Origin: Actinomadura citrea
GTDB lineage: Bacteria > Actinomycetota > Actinomycetes > Streptosporangiales > Streptosporangiaceae
Assembly: GCF_013409045.1 (NCBI RefSeq)
Contig: NZ_JACCBT010000001.1
Coordinates: 6,758,001 to 6,822,000, forward strand
Length of the DNA stretch: 64,000 bases
Direction of reading: 5' to 3'
Shown: piece after piece, positions 25,322-33,537 of the stretch
Numbering within the stretch: the stretch's first letter is position 1
Layout: each line of letters opens with the position of its first letter
Translations under genes and position numbers: made by a program
Notes under the pieces: generated by a model
Told to the model about the DNA's origin: nothing
The model's input: only the letters and a program-made list of their open reading frames with translations
The model's database searches: none

Positions 25322-26272
25322 CTACTGCGTGCCGGCGGGCGGTGCGCTTGGGGCGCGGAGGGAGGCGAGGAGGGTGCTCAGCATCAGGACGCCTCCTGCG
25401 GCGGCGAGCCCATTGAGGGCGATCGCGGCGATCGGATACTCGGCGGGCGTGTAGCCGCCTGGGCGAAGGAGTGCGACCGCGAGTTTCCAGCCGCCCCAGG
25501 CGAAGAGGGAGCCGGACGCGGTGAACCCGAGGGCCATCGGCGGCCAGGCAGGCACGTTCGGGCGTGCGGAACTGACGGCCAGGACGCTCCAGACGCCGAG
25601 CAGTGCCCAGAGCGCCGAATCGCCCAGGAGGAGCCGGGCGTTCAGGTCGACCAGGTCGCGGTGTGCGGGATCGAGCCCGAGTTCCGCGCCTGCCGCCCAG
25701 AGCGTCCAAAAGGCGGTCGGCACAGTGGTGAAGACGGCTGCCGTGCGCGCGCGCCGGACGGCGGTTCTTCTGCGGTCGGGGAGGCGTCCCAGGAAGGCGG
25801 TCGGCCATCGCTCCCGCATGTAGATGGGGAGCGCGATGGCGAGGCCGAGGGCCATGCCGGTGAATCCGATGCCGATGAGAGTCATCTCCCAGGACGGTGC
25901 CGCGTCACCACCGGCATCCTCCTCACCGGCGCCCAGGACCGCACTGACCAGGGTGTAGGGCATGAGGGGGATCAGGAAGCCGCTTCCCACCCAGGTGAAG
26001 AAGACCAGGGGCGCGGCCGGAATCCGCCACCGCGTGCCCCGAGCCAGGACAAGCCCCAGGACGATCCCGGTCGCGGACATGCCGACCGTCACCACGTTGA
26101 GCACGATCCAGTCCGCGCCGCCGAAATCCGCTGGAGCGTGGCCGAACGCCGCGGCCGCTATCCACACGACCTTGACCGCCAGGTACAGCGACAGCGACGC
26201 GGCGGCGCCATACCCGCCGAGCCGTCGCGCCGCCTCCCATCTCGTCCCGATCACTCCGGACATTCCCGTCAT
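25322..26272 (-). CDS. multi-pass membrane protein of unknown function
   Basis: The 316-residue product has about eight hydrophobic segments (for example VKVVWIAAAAFGHA, IVLNVVTVGMSATGIVLGLVLA, LIGIGFTGMALGLAIALPIYM, LWALLGVWSVLAVSSA, IALNGLAAAGGVLMLSTLLASL) joined by short loops. No transporter signature or cofactor site is visible. ATG 26272 is used; a second ATG at 26263 is equally possible. It is an isolated gene between pirin (convergent) and the PcaC-PcaD fusion (same strand, 85 bases upstream). I do not recognise the family. Confidence 0.6.
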   Translation of the reverse strand: MTGMSGVIGTRWEAARRLGGYGAAASLSLYLAVKVVWIAAAAFGHAPADFGGADWIVLNVVTVGMSATGIVLGLVLARGTRWRIPAAPLVFFTWVGSGFLIPLMPYTLVSAVLGAGEEDAGGDAAPSWEMTLIGIGFTGMALGLAIALPIYMRERWPTAFLGRLPDRRRTAVRRARTAAVFTTVPTAFWTLWAAGAELGLDPAHRDLVDLNARLLLGDSALWALLGVWSVLAVSSARPNVPAWPPMALGFTASGSLFAWGGWKLAVALLRPGGYTPAEYPIAAIALNGLAAAGGVLMLSTLLASLRAPSAPPAGTQ

Positions 26273-26357
26273 GATCGAAGCCTGCCGTCCGCCGGGCGGT
26301 CGCCGACTCCCCCGTGCGGGGCGTCCGCCTCACCCGCGCGGCGGATGGGCGTCGGCT

Positions 26358-27521
26358 CTAGCGTTCGGCCGGAAGGAACGCGTCGAGGGCTTCGGCGACG
26401 AGGTCGGGACGTTCGAGGGTCTGCATGTGCGGCGTGCCGGGAAGCTCCCGGTACGTCGAGCCCGGGATGCGCTCGGCGATGCCGGACATGATCTCCGGGG
26501 TCGTCGAGGCGTCCAGTTCACCCGCGAGCACCAGGGTCGGGAAGTCCGCCCCGGCGAGGCGGTCCCGGACGTCGACGCCCTTGAAGGCCCGCCAGGCCGC
26601 GGCCCAGTCGGCGGAGTCGGAGCGCCGGATGCGCTCCCGCGCGTACCGGACGCCCCACGGGTCGGTGGCGAGCGCGGCGGGCGTGAACCAGCGCGTCAGC
26701 GTGGGGACGAGCTGCGCCTCCATGCCGTCGGCCTCACCGGAGCGAGCGCGGTCCTCGAAGGCGTCGAAGGCGTGGTCGGTGGTGGCGAGCAGCGCCAGCG
26801 AGGCGACGCGTTCGGGTGCGCGGACGGCGACGGTCTGGGCGATGCCGCCGCCCATCGACAGGCCGACGACGTGCGCCCGGTCCACGTCGAACGCGTCGAG
26901 GACGCCGAGCAGGTCCGCGGCGAGGTCGTCCATGGTGAACGGCCGCGGCGCTCCGGCGGCGCCGCCGTGGCCGCGGAAGTCGTAGGCGAAGACCCGCCGG
27001 CCGTTCGCCAGCCGTTCCATGACGGGCTCCCACATGCGCCAGTCCACGCCCAGGGAATGCGAAAGGATCACAGCCGGTCCGCGGTCGCCCTTCTGCGCGA
27101 CGACGGTCTCGTGGTCGGCCAGCGCGACGCGGTGCATCTGTGGCGGCTTCGGAACGTCCTGCTCTTCCAGAACGCCGTTGACGACGGCGAGCGCGTCCAG
27201 CGCGCGAGGAAAGCCCGCATAGACCGAGATGTGCTCGCAAAGCGCCAGCAACTCGGACGGCTCGACGCCCTGACGCAACGCTCCCCGCACGTGGCTGGCG
27301 AGACGGCGGTCGGCGCCTCCCAGGGCCGCGATGATGGCGACGGAGGCGAGCTCCCGCGCTTGGCGGCTCAGTTCGGGACGGGCCAGAGCCCCGCCGAACG
27401 CCCCCTCCACCACGGTCTCGAACATCTGCGGGGACGTCCGGAGCACCTCTTCGAGCGCCTCTTCGGGCGTGCGTCCCATCAGTCCCTCGTACTCGTGCCG
27501 CCCAAGCTCGCCACGGTTCAT
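26358..27521 (-). CDS. PcaC-PcaD-like fusion: decarboxylase domain followed by alpha/beta hydrolase
   Basis: The ATG at 27521 (GGAG 8 bases upstream) gives 387 residues. Residues 1-120 are a carboxymuconolactone decarboxylase domain of the Cys-less PcaC type (RQARELASVAIIAALGGADRRLASHVRGALRQG). Residues 130-387 are an alpha/beta hydrolase like the enol-lactonase PcaD: SHSLGVDWRMWEP, YDFRGHGG, nucleophile Ser in GLSMGGG, Asp in LAGELDASTTPE, His near GTPHMQTLERP. These are the last ring-derived steps of the protocatechuate branch of beta-ketoadipate metabolism. The classical fused PcaL has the opposite order. No other pca gene is nearby, so the true substrate may differ. A LysR gene lies upstream on the same strand. 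Confidence 0.82.
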   Translation of the reverse strand: MNRGELGRHEYEGLMGRTPEEALEEVLRTSPQMFETVVEGAFGGALARPELSRQARELASVAIIAALGGADRRLASHVRGALRQGVEPSELLALCEHISVYAGFPRALDALAVVNGVLEEQDVPKPPQMHRVALADHETVVAQKGDRGPAVILSHSLGVDWRMWEPVMERLANGRRVFAYDFRGHGGAAGAPRPFTMDDLAADLLGVLDAFDVDRAHVVGLSMGGGIAQTVAVRAPERVASLALLATTDHAFDAFEDRARSGEADGMEAQLVPTLTRWFTPAALATDPWGVRYARERIRRSDSADWAAAWRAFKGVDVRDRLAGADFPTLVLAGELDASTTPEIMSGIAERIPGSTYRELPGTPHMQTLERPDLVAEALDAFLPAER

Positions 27522-27701
27522 GTCGTGCTCCTCCGTCAGTGGTCCACGTTCTGTGGGACGCCTCCATGCTCCTGCCGATGCCTGCAAGATGTCCAAGACC
27601 TAGCGAAGCTTGTCGTCATATCCTTGGCTTATCACTCCTGCTCCGGCAGACCTGGCGCGCAGACGCACGCAAGCCGCTTCGGCTTCTCGGCCGTCCGGCC
27701 G

Positions 27702-28604
27702 TCAGGGCCCGATCGAGGCGAGATCCGGACGGCGCGCGACGAAGTCGATGAACGCGGCCAGCGCGGGACCCGGACGGCGTCCGGCAGGCCAGGCAAGGGA
27801 CGGCGCCCAGGTCGGTTCCGGTTCGAGGCGGACGATGCTCACCGGTTGGCCCGGCTCCTCGGCCACCGAGCGGGGGACGACGGCAGCGGCCAGTCCCACG
27901 CTCGCCATGGCCCGGGCCGTGCTGTACTCCCGCGTCTCGAACCGGATGCGCGCCGCCGCGCCGGCGGCCGCCAAGGCGGACAGGACGATCTCGCGGATCA
28001 CCGAGCCCGGCGAATAGCAGACCAGGTCGACACCGTCCAGCGCGGCGACGGGCACCCTGTACCTGCCCCCGAGCGGCGCCGACTCCGAGGTGATGAGGAC
28101 GAGCGGCTCCTCGCCCAGCGGGAGGGACTCCAACCGCCGTCCTTCCTCCTGCGGCGGCATCCGGACGACGGTCGCCGCGTCGAGTCGTCCTCCGCCGAGG
28201 TCCGCCACCATCTCCTCGGTGTTCATCTCCCGCAACTCCACGTCGACCGCCGGGAACTCCGCGGAGAACTCCGCCAGCAGGCGCGCGAGCCGGGCCGTCA
28301 GGCCGCGGGCTCCACCGAGGCGGATCCGGCCCCGCGTCCCTTCCGCCCAGCCGCGCATCTCGTCCTCGACCGCCGCGATGTCGGACAGGATCCGCTCGGC
28401 ATGCTCCAGTAGCGCCGCGCCGGCCGGTGTCAGCTCGACCCGGTGGTTGTTGCGCTCGAACAGCGTGATGCCGAGTTGCCGCTCCAGCTTGCGGATCTGC
28501 TGCGACAGGGCGGGCTGCGCGATCTGCAACGTCTCCGCCGCACGCGTGAAGTGCAGCTCACGCGCCACCGCCCTGAAGTACTCCAGCTGGCGAGAACCCA
28601 TCAT
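27702..28604 (-). CDS. LysR family transcriptional regulator
   Basis: The 300-residue product begins with the LysR winged helix-turn-helix (RQLEYFRAVARELHFTRAAETLQIAQPALSQQIRKLERQLG, read in two halves) followed by LFERNNHRVELTPAGAALLEHA. A two-lobed effector domain follows (RIRLGGARGLTARLARLLAEF ... LDAATVVRMPPQEEGR ... SVGLAAAVVPRSVA). The downstream PcaC-PcaD fusion on the same strand is the natural target. A CATAACCGGTCATG dyad (28623-28636) lies 19 bases upstream of its start and may be the autoregulatory site. Confidence 0.9.
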   Translation of the reverse strand: MMGSRQLEYFRAVARELHFTRAAETLQIAQPALSQQIRKLERQLGITLFERNNHRVELTPAGAALLEHAERILSDIAAVEDEMRGWAEGTRGRIRLGGARGLTARLARLLAEFSAEFPAVDVELREMNTEEMVADLGGGRLDAATVVRMPPQEEGRRLESLPLGEEPLVLITSESAPLGGRYRVPVAALDGVDLVCYSPGSVIREIVLSALAAAGAAARIRFETREYSTARAMASVGLAAAVVPRSVAEEPGQPVSIVRLEPEPTWAPSLAWPAGRRPGPALAAFIDFVARRPDLASIGP

Positions 28605-28622
28605 GTGCTGATGCTCTCACCA

Positions 28623-28636
28623 CATAACCGGTCATG
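28623..28636. promoter_or_regulatory. candidate LysR autoregulatory dyad
   Basis: CATAACCGGTCATG is a dyad with one mismatched pair around a perfect ACCGGT core. It sits in the divergent gap between the LysR gene and the serine hydrolase gene, where it could affect both. Confidence 0.35.
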
Positions 28637-28733
28637 CACAGTTCCTCTTGCAGGCCGCCAGGGGGTGCTAACGCAGGGGTAACGGCCGGCTCACGAGACT
28701 CCCGATCATGGATTCCGACGCAGGACGCCGTCG

Positions 28734-29621
28734 ATGAGACGGGCCGTGCTCCTCGCCGGCGCGGTGCTCGCCGCGACCGCGATCCTCGTGGCCCGTTCGA
28801 CGACGTTCGTCCGCGAGCCCACCGCCGCCCCTACGATGGCCGCGACGACCCCGGCTCCGAGGCGGCAGGCGACGACGCCCACCTTCACCCGATCCCAGCG
28901 CGAGGAACTCACCCGCGCGCTCCACCGGTACCTGGACGGCAGGCCCGGCGATCTGTCGATCTCGGTGCGCGAGGTGTCCACCGGCCTCTCGTACTCCTAT
29001 GGCGGGAGCCTGCGCACGGCGACGGCCAGCATCGTCAAGGTCGACATCGTCATGGCGGTGCTGCTCCGGGCGCAGGACGAGCGGCGCGCGCTCACGTCCA
29101 CCGAGAAGGCCCTGGCCGAACGGGCGATCAAGGTCAGCGACAACGACGCCGCCGGCGCGCTGTGGCGTTCCATCGGCGGCGGGGACGGCCTGGCCTCCGC
29201 CAACGAGAGACTGGGCCTGCGCGATACCAAGCCGGGCCCCGGCGGCTCCTGGGGGTCGACGACGACCAGCGCCGCCGACCAGATCCGGCTGCTGGCCGCT
29301 CTCACGTCGGCGGACGGCCCGCTCGGTTTTTCAGGCCGACGCTACGTCCGCCACCTGATGGGGGAGGTCGTGCCGGAGCAGGCGTGGGGAGTCGGCGCGG
29401 CCGGGACCGGCGCCGAAGTGAAGAACGGCTGGCTCCCCCGCGAAAGGCACGGCCACGCCTGGACGGTCAACAGCATCGGCATCGTCCGCGCCGCCGGGCG
29501 CACCTTTCTGCTCGCCGCCCTCTCAGAACGCGGCGCCACCCTGCGGGACGGGATCGAAGCCGTCGAGCACGCCTGCAAAACCGTCGCCGCGGCCTTCACC
29601 CGCGGCTCCATCGAAACCTGA
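28734..29621 (+). CDS. serine hydrolase, class A beta-lactamase-like, exported
   Basis: The 295-residue product opens with an uncleaved-looking signal/anchor (MRRAVLLAGAVLAATAILVA) and a Thr/Pro-rich spacer. The enzyme fold follows: TASIVKVDIVMAVLL supplies the SxxK Ser and Lys, VSDNDAAGAL the SDN triad, and AEVKNGWLP the KTG-equivalent box as KNG. The usual Glu166 omega-loop motif (ExxLN) is not obvious, so hydrolysis of beta-lactams is doubtful; a peptidoglycan or ester substrate is possible. It acts outside the membrane. The gene is divergent from LysR. Confidence 0.8.
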   Translation: MRRAVLLAGAVLAATAILVARSTTFVREPTAAPTMAATTPAPRRQATTPTFTRSQREELTRALHRYLDGRPGDLSISVREVSTGLSYSYGGSLRTATASIVKVDIVMAVLLRAQDERRALTSTEKALAERAIKVSDNDAAGALWRSIGGGDGLASANERLGLRDTKPGPGGSWGSTTTSAADQIRLLAALTSADGPLGFSGRRYVRHLMGEVVPEQAWGVGAAGTGAEVKNGWLPRERHGHAWTVNSIGIVRAAGRTFLLAALSERGATLRDGIEAVEHACKTVAAAFTRGSIET

Positions 29622-29719
29622 ACGGCCCGTTCACCTGCGATGTTCGCGAGATCCGCATCCGGGCCGTCATACTCTCCGTCGAACCAGGGCCCGTCCCCCG
29701 CGCCGAAGGAGCCGCTGGC

Positions 29720-30415
29720 ATGCGCACTCGTCCGCTGTACGACGTCGTCGCCGTCCTGGCGCGGCTAGGCGTGGGCATCGTCTTCATGGCGCACGGCTGG
29801 CAGAAGATCGAGGCTGGGGTGACCGCGACGGGCCGCTCGTTCGACGCCCTCGGCGTTCCGCTGCCGACCGCCGCGGCCGTCTACTCCGCGTTCGTCGAAC
29901 TCCTCGGCGGGGCGGCGCTGATCGTCGGGCTCGGGCTGCCGGTCACCGGGGCTCTGCTCTTCATCGACATGGCGGGCGCGTTCATCTTCGTCCATGCGGA
30001 CCAGGGCCTGTTCATGGTGGACGGCGGGACCGTCCAGGACGGCTACGAACTGGTCCTCGCGCTCGGCATGGCCAGCCTGCTGTTCGCGGCGGGCGGCGGC
30101 GGCCGCCTGACCCTCGACCAGTGGGTGATCGCGAAGCGCGTCCGCCGCCCCGGTCCGGGTGACGAGGACGAGGACGACGCGGCGAGCTTCGTGGAGTCGC
30201 TGCGCGAGGCCGAGCTGAAGCCCGTGAAGAAGCCGCGCCGCCCCTCCAAGCCCCCCGCTCTCCCCGCCCCGGACCCGTCCGAGAAACCGGACAAGCCCGC
30301 CGACGACCCCGACGACGTGCTGGTGGCCGGGCGCCGCAAGCCGTCCCAGCGCCGCCGCGCCTCGACCACCCAGCCGGCCAAGCGCCCCGCCGACGACACC
30401 GACACACCGAACTGA
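29720..30415 (+). CDS. DoxX family membrane protein with basic proline-rich tail
   Basis: The ATG at 29720 has GAAGGAG 8 bases upstream. The first ~140 residues are the four-helix DoxX domain: DVVAVLARLGVGIVFMAHGWQKI, GVPLPTAAAVYSAFVELLGGAALIVGLGLPV, LLFIDMAGAFIFVH, NGGTVQDGYE-like DGGTVQDGYELVLALGMASLLFA, ending LTLDQWV. The last ~85 residues are a hydrophilic Lys/Pro/Asp-rich tail. DoxX proteins associate with quinone or thiol redox systems; the mycobacterial one works with superoxide dismutase. A frame running far upstream of this ATG overlaps the serine hydrolase and is rejected. Confidence 0.88.
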   Translation: MRTRPLYDVVAVLARLGVGIVFMAHGWQKIEAGVTATGRSFDALGVPLPTAAAVYSAFVELLGGAALIVGLGLPVTGALLFIDMAGAFIFVHADQGLFMVDGGTVQDGYELVLALGMASLLFAAGGGGRLTLDQWVIAKRVRRPGPGDEDEDDAASFVESLREAELKPVKKPRRPSKPPALPAPDPSEKPDKPADDPDDVLVAGRRKPSQRRRASTTQPAKRPADDTDTPN

Positions 30416-30426
30416 GGCACGCGAGA

Positions 30427-30450
30427 AGGGACCGGCCGAAGCCGATCCCT
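30427..30450 (+). terminator. hairpin after the DoxX gene
   Basis: AGGGACCGGC and GCCGATCCCT pair with one mismatch around a CGAA loop, 11 bases after the DoxX stop. The rest of the 262-base convergent gap up to the epimerase gene shows no gene or repeat. Confidence 0.55.
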
Positions 30451-30677
30451 CACTCCGCGACCACTGGACCGCGAGCGAATGCCCGCCCCGCTCCCAGGCG
30501 TCATCGTCCATCCGTGGCAGTGAGTCCTGCGCCCCGGACGGAGGCGACGGCGCACGAATCCGGCGGCGATGAGCAGGCGCCCGCTGGTGGCCGGCGACGC
30601 TCCGCTCGCGCCGACCGCCTCGGCGATCCGACCCCCTGACTGCTCCGCCCACTCGTGGACGGCGGCGGCTCAGCAAG

Positions 30678-31613
30678 TCACGCCACAGGCTGGAGGCCTT
30701 GGCGCCACGTGGGGTGTGCCGGGTGCCAGCCCAGTTCGCGCTTGGCCTTGGCGTTGGATGCGCCACGCAGTTCGGTCATGAGCACGACTCCGGCCTCTCC
30801 GGCTGCCAGCCGTCCGATGAACCGCGGTACGCGCAGCGGCTTCTTGGCGCCCAGCATCACCGCCAGTTCCGGCAGCCATTCGGCGACCGGGGCGGGGTCG
30901 TCATCGACGATGTTGTAGACACCGCGGCCGCCGTTCTCCACCGCCGCGACCGTGGCCTCCGCGGCGTCGGCGATGTGGACGAACGACCACACTCCGCCGC
31001 CGTCGCCGACGACCGGGAACTTCCGCTTGCGGATCATCTCCAGCTGCTCGGAACCCGGCGCCATGGAGGTGCCCGGCCCGTAGAACGCGCCGTAGCGCAG
31101 CACGATCCCCTCGGTCCAGTCGGCGCCCAGCACGGCCTTCTCCAGATGCTCGACCGCGGCGATCATCGAGGCCATCGGGGCGACCGGTGAGCGGTCCAAG
31201 GGGTCCTGCTCGCTCTTGATCCGCCCGCCGGTGCGGTCGTAGGTGAACGCGCCGTTGCTCTGGGCGACGAACCGTCGTACACCGGTGGCGCGCGCGGCCG
31301 CGAGCAGGTTGTCGTTGCCCTCGATCCGCAGCCGGTCGGTGGCGGCGAAGCTGCGTTCGAAATGGCGGGTGTCGACGTCCCCGATGGCGGTCAACTGGTT
31401 GACGATCACCTCTGGTGCCGCCTCGCGCACGGCCGCCTCGACCTGGGAGCGATCGAGCGCGTCGGCGATGACCGGTACCGCGCCCAGCCGGGCCGCCCCG
31501 GACTTGCCGGATTCGCTGCGGACCATGGCGAACACCTCGTGCCCCGCTTCGACCAGACGAGGCAGGAGTTCCTTGCCCATCGCTCCGGTCGCTCCTGCCA
31601 CCAGTACTCTCAT
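30678..31613 (-). CDS. NAD-dependent epimerase/dehydratase, partner of an ECF41 sigma factor
   Basis: The ATG at 31613 (GGGAG upstream) gives 311 residues. The N-terminal Rossmann motif is VLVAGATGAMGKELLPRLVEAGH; later come RFVAQSNGAFTYD, a GIVLRYGAFYGPGTSM block with the YxxxK-type region altered, and VPRFIGRLAAGEAGVVLMTELRGASNAKAKRELGW at the C-terminus. This is an atypical extended SDR of the group commonly found next to ECF41 sigma genes. It directly follows such a sigma gene, 86 bases downstream on the same strand, so it is the predicted sigma target. The substrate is unknown. Confidence 0.87.
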   Translation of the reverse strand: MRVLVAGATGAMGKELLPRLVEAGHEVFAMVRSESGKSGAARLGAVPVIADALDRSQVEAAVREAAPEVIVNQLTAIGDVDTRHFERSFAATDRLRIEGNDNLLAAARATGVRRFVAQSNGAFTYDRTGGRIKSEQDPLDRSPVAPMASMIAAVEHLEKAVLGADWTEGIVLRYGAFYGPGTSMAPGSEQLEMIRKRKFPVVGDGGGVWSFVHIADAAEATVAAVENGGRGVYNIVDDDPAPVAEWLPELAVMLGAKKPLRVPRFIGRLAAGEAGVVLMTELRGASNAKAKRELGWHPAHPTWRQGLQPVA

Positions 31614-31699
31614 CGTCGGCTCCCTTGCTCTCCGGTCCGGGTTCGCCACCTGAACCGGATGGCCCGGCGATTGCTGACAGAAGTCGAAGGTGACCTACG

Positions 31700-32641
31700 T
31701 CACACCGTGAGCAGAGGCTCCCCATGGTCGGCCGCCGCCCATTGCCGGGTCGCGCGTTCGAGCTTGTCGGGGTTCGCCTGAGTACGGCAGGCATTGATGC
31801 CCTCGGCTGTGACCTCCAGGCACATGACGGCGACGACCCGGCCGTCCACGACGGCCACAACGGCGGGCTCGCCATTGGCGACCCAGGCGTAGATCTCGGA
31901 CGAGCCGCCGACGATGGCGCGTTTGGCCTCGGTGGGCTCGAACAGGGCCCGGACGAACTTCGCGACCGCGGCGGCTCCCTCGAACGCCCTGGTGCGTGCC
32001 GGGACCCGCCCTCCGCCATCGCCGACGGAGACGGCGTCCTTGGTGAGGAGGCGTACGAGCTCATCGGTCTGGCCGCTGGCGGCGGCCGCCAGGAACTCCT
32101 CGACGACCCGATGGGCGGCGGCATCATCGATCTCGCTGCGCGTTCTGCCGTACGCGACATGCTTCTTGGCACGGTGAAAGATCTGCTGGCTGGCGGCCTC
32201 GGTGATGTCGAGGATCTCGGCGATCTCCCGGTGCGGGTAGTCGAAGGCCTCCCGCAGCACATAAACGGCCCGTTCGTTGGGAGACAGGCGCTCCATAAGG
32301 GTGAGGACCGCGTACGACACCGATTCGCGCTGCTCGGCCGTGTCGGCGGGCCCGAGCATCACGTCCCCCGCGAGCAGCGGCTCGGGGAGCCATCGGCCCA
32401 CGTAGGTCTCGCGGCGTGCCCGCGCGGAGGTGAGCTGGTTGAGGCACAGGTTGGTGAGCACCTTCGTCAGCCAGGCCTCGGGGACCTCGACGCGGGCGAC
32501 GTCGGCGGCCTGCCAGCGCAAGAACGTTTCCTGCACGACGTCCTGGGCTTCGTCCGCGGAACCGAGGAGACGGTAGGCGATGGCCTGCAGACGGGGCCTC
32601 GCCAGCTCGAACCGGTCAATGTCCTCAACCGACAAAGGCAT
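31700..32641 (-). CDS. ECF41-type RNA polymerase sigma factor with SnoaL-like C-terminus
   Basis: The 313-residue protein has sigma2 (LQAIAYRLLGSADEAQDVVQETFLRW), sigma4 (LSPNERAVYVLREAFDYPHREIAEIL) and a ~115-residue SnoaL-like extension. Three ECF41 hallmarks are present: WLPEP at 84-88 between the sigma domains, DGGG at 208-211, and NPDKL at 290-294. In this group the extension modulates activity in place of an anti-sigma factor, and the neighbouring gene encodes a carboxymuconolactone decarboxylase, oxidoreductase or epimerase. The next gene here is an epimerase, as expected. A clear TGTCACA-type promoter was not found upstream of either gene. Confidence 0.92.
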   Translation of the reverse strand: MPLSVEDIDRFELARPRLQAIAYRLLGSADEAQDVVQETFLRWQAADVARVEVPEAWLTKVLTNLCLNQLTSARARRETYVGRWLPEPLLAGDVMLGPADTAEQRESVSYAVLTLMERLSPNERAVYVLREAFDYPHREIAEILDITEAASQQIFHRAKKHVAYGRTRSEIDDAAAHRVVEEFLAAAASGQTDELVRLLTKDAVSVGDGGGRVPARTRAFEGAAAVAKFVRALFEPTEAKRAIVGGSSEIYAWVANGEPAVVAVVDGRVVAVMCLEVTAEGINACRTQANPDKLERATRQWAAADHGEPLLTV

Positions 32642-32835
32642 GATCCGATTCTAGTCCTCCGCAGCGTCCAGCTGGTCGCCGCCCGTCTCGTGGATCGGGC
32701 CATCCGGACGGCGGGCCTCTGTCTTTCCGGCAGTTCGGCCGAAGCCGATCAGCCCGAACGAATCAGCGGGCAAAGGTCCGCTCGCATGCCGGGGCAGTGT
32801 TCAGCGGGTGCGCTATGCCCGCCCGAGTCTCGGTC

Positions 32836-33435
32836 TCAAGCGCCGCCGTCACCGCGTACGGGGTCCGTAGCGGGGCGAAGTCCGTCGAACAGGACGGCCA
32901 GGATTTGCTCACGGTCCTCAGGTGCTCGTTCCACGGCCCAAGCGACCGCCGCGACAAGCGAGAACAGCGCGGAGGCACTGACGTCCGGCCGGACGGCCCC
33001 GGCCTGCTGAGCGCGCACCAACAGCTGCGCCCCACCCGCTTTCATGGCCTGACAACTGGCGTGCAGGTCCGATTCCGGATCGGCGAGGCTGTCAACGAGG
33101 GCGTCGACCAGGCCGCGATAGGTCATCGCATGCTCCACTGCGGCCTCGAACCATCTGGCCAGTGCGTCGCCGGGCATGGCGGCGGTGAGCAGTGCGTCCG
33201 AGCGTACGCGCAGCCCGCGCAGGCTCTCACCCAGTAGAGCCTCCAGAAGCGCCTGGCGGGTCGGGAAGTGCCGGTAGAGGGTCACGTTCCCGACGCCGGC
33301 CCTGCGCGCGATGTCGTTCAGGGACGCGCCGACGCCCTGCTCGGTGAACGCCGCCCGCGCCGCCGTCAGCAGCCGTTCGTAGTTGCGCCGCGCGTCCTTG
33401 CGCGGCGCCCGCCCGGTCACCCGCCCATTCGTCAT
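32836..33435 (-). CDS. TetR family repressor, divergent from a second MFS exporter
   Basis: The 199-residue product has the N-terminal TetR helix-turn-helix (RLLTAARAAFTEQGVGASLNDIARRAGVG then NVTLYRHFPTRQALLEALLGE) and a helical ligand domain. The start ATG 33435 faces the MFS gene across 102 bases containing two mirrored dyads (33454-33474 and 33490-33510). It should repress both genes. A short low-complexity gap separates it from the ECF41 gene to its left. Confidence 0.9.
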   Translation of the reverse strand: MTNGRVTGRAPRKDARRNYERLLTAARAAFTEQGVGASLNDIARRAGVGNVTLYRHFPTRQALLEALLGESLRGLRVRSDALLTAAMPGDALARWFEAAVEHAMTYRGLVDALVDSLADPESDLHASCQAMKAGGAQLLVRAQQAGAVRPDVSASALFSLVAAVAWAVERAPEDREQILAVLFDGLRPATDPVRGDGGA

Positions 33436-33453
33436 GAACCCTCCGCCGGTTGC

Positions 33454-33474
33454 TAAACGAGGAAGCTCCTCATA
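33454..33474. promoter_or_regulatory. candidate TetR operator A
   Basis: The site begins TAAACGAGGA and contains the near-palindrome GAGGAAGCTCCTC. It matches the reverse complement of operator B at 17 of 21 positions and lies 18 bases upstream of the tetR start. Confidence 0.65.
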
Positions 33475-33489
33475 TCGTACCGAACTTGA

Positions 33490-33510
33490 AGCGAGGAGCC
33501 TCCTCGTTTA
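33490..33510. promoter_or_regulatory. candidate TetR operator B
   Basis: CGAGGAG, one base, CTCCTCG forms a perfect palindrome, followed by TTTA; TCCTCGTTTA here is the exact reverse complement of the first ten bases of operator A. It ends 27 bases before the MFS start. Confidence 0.65.
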
Positions 33511-33537
33511 ACTCCCACCGCCGCAGCGAGGAGCATC

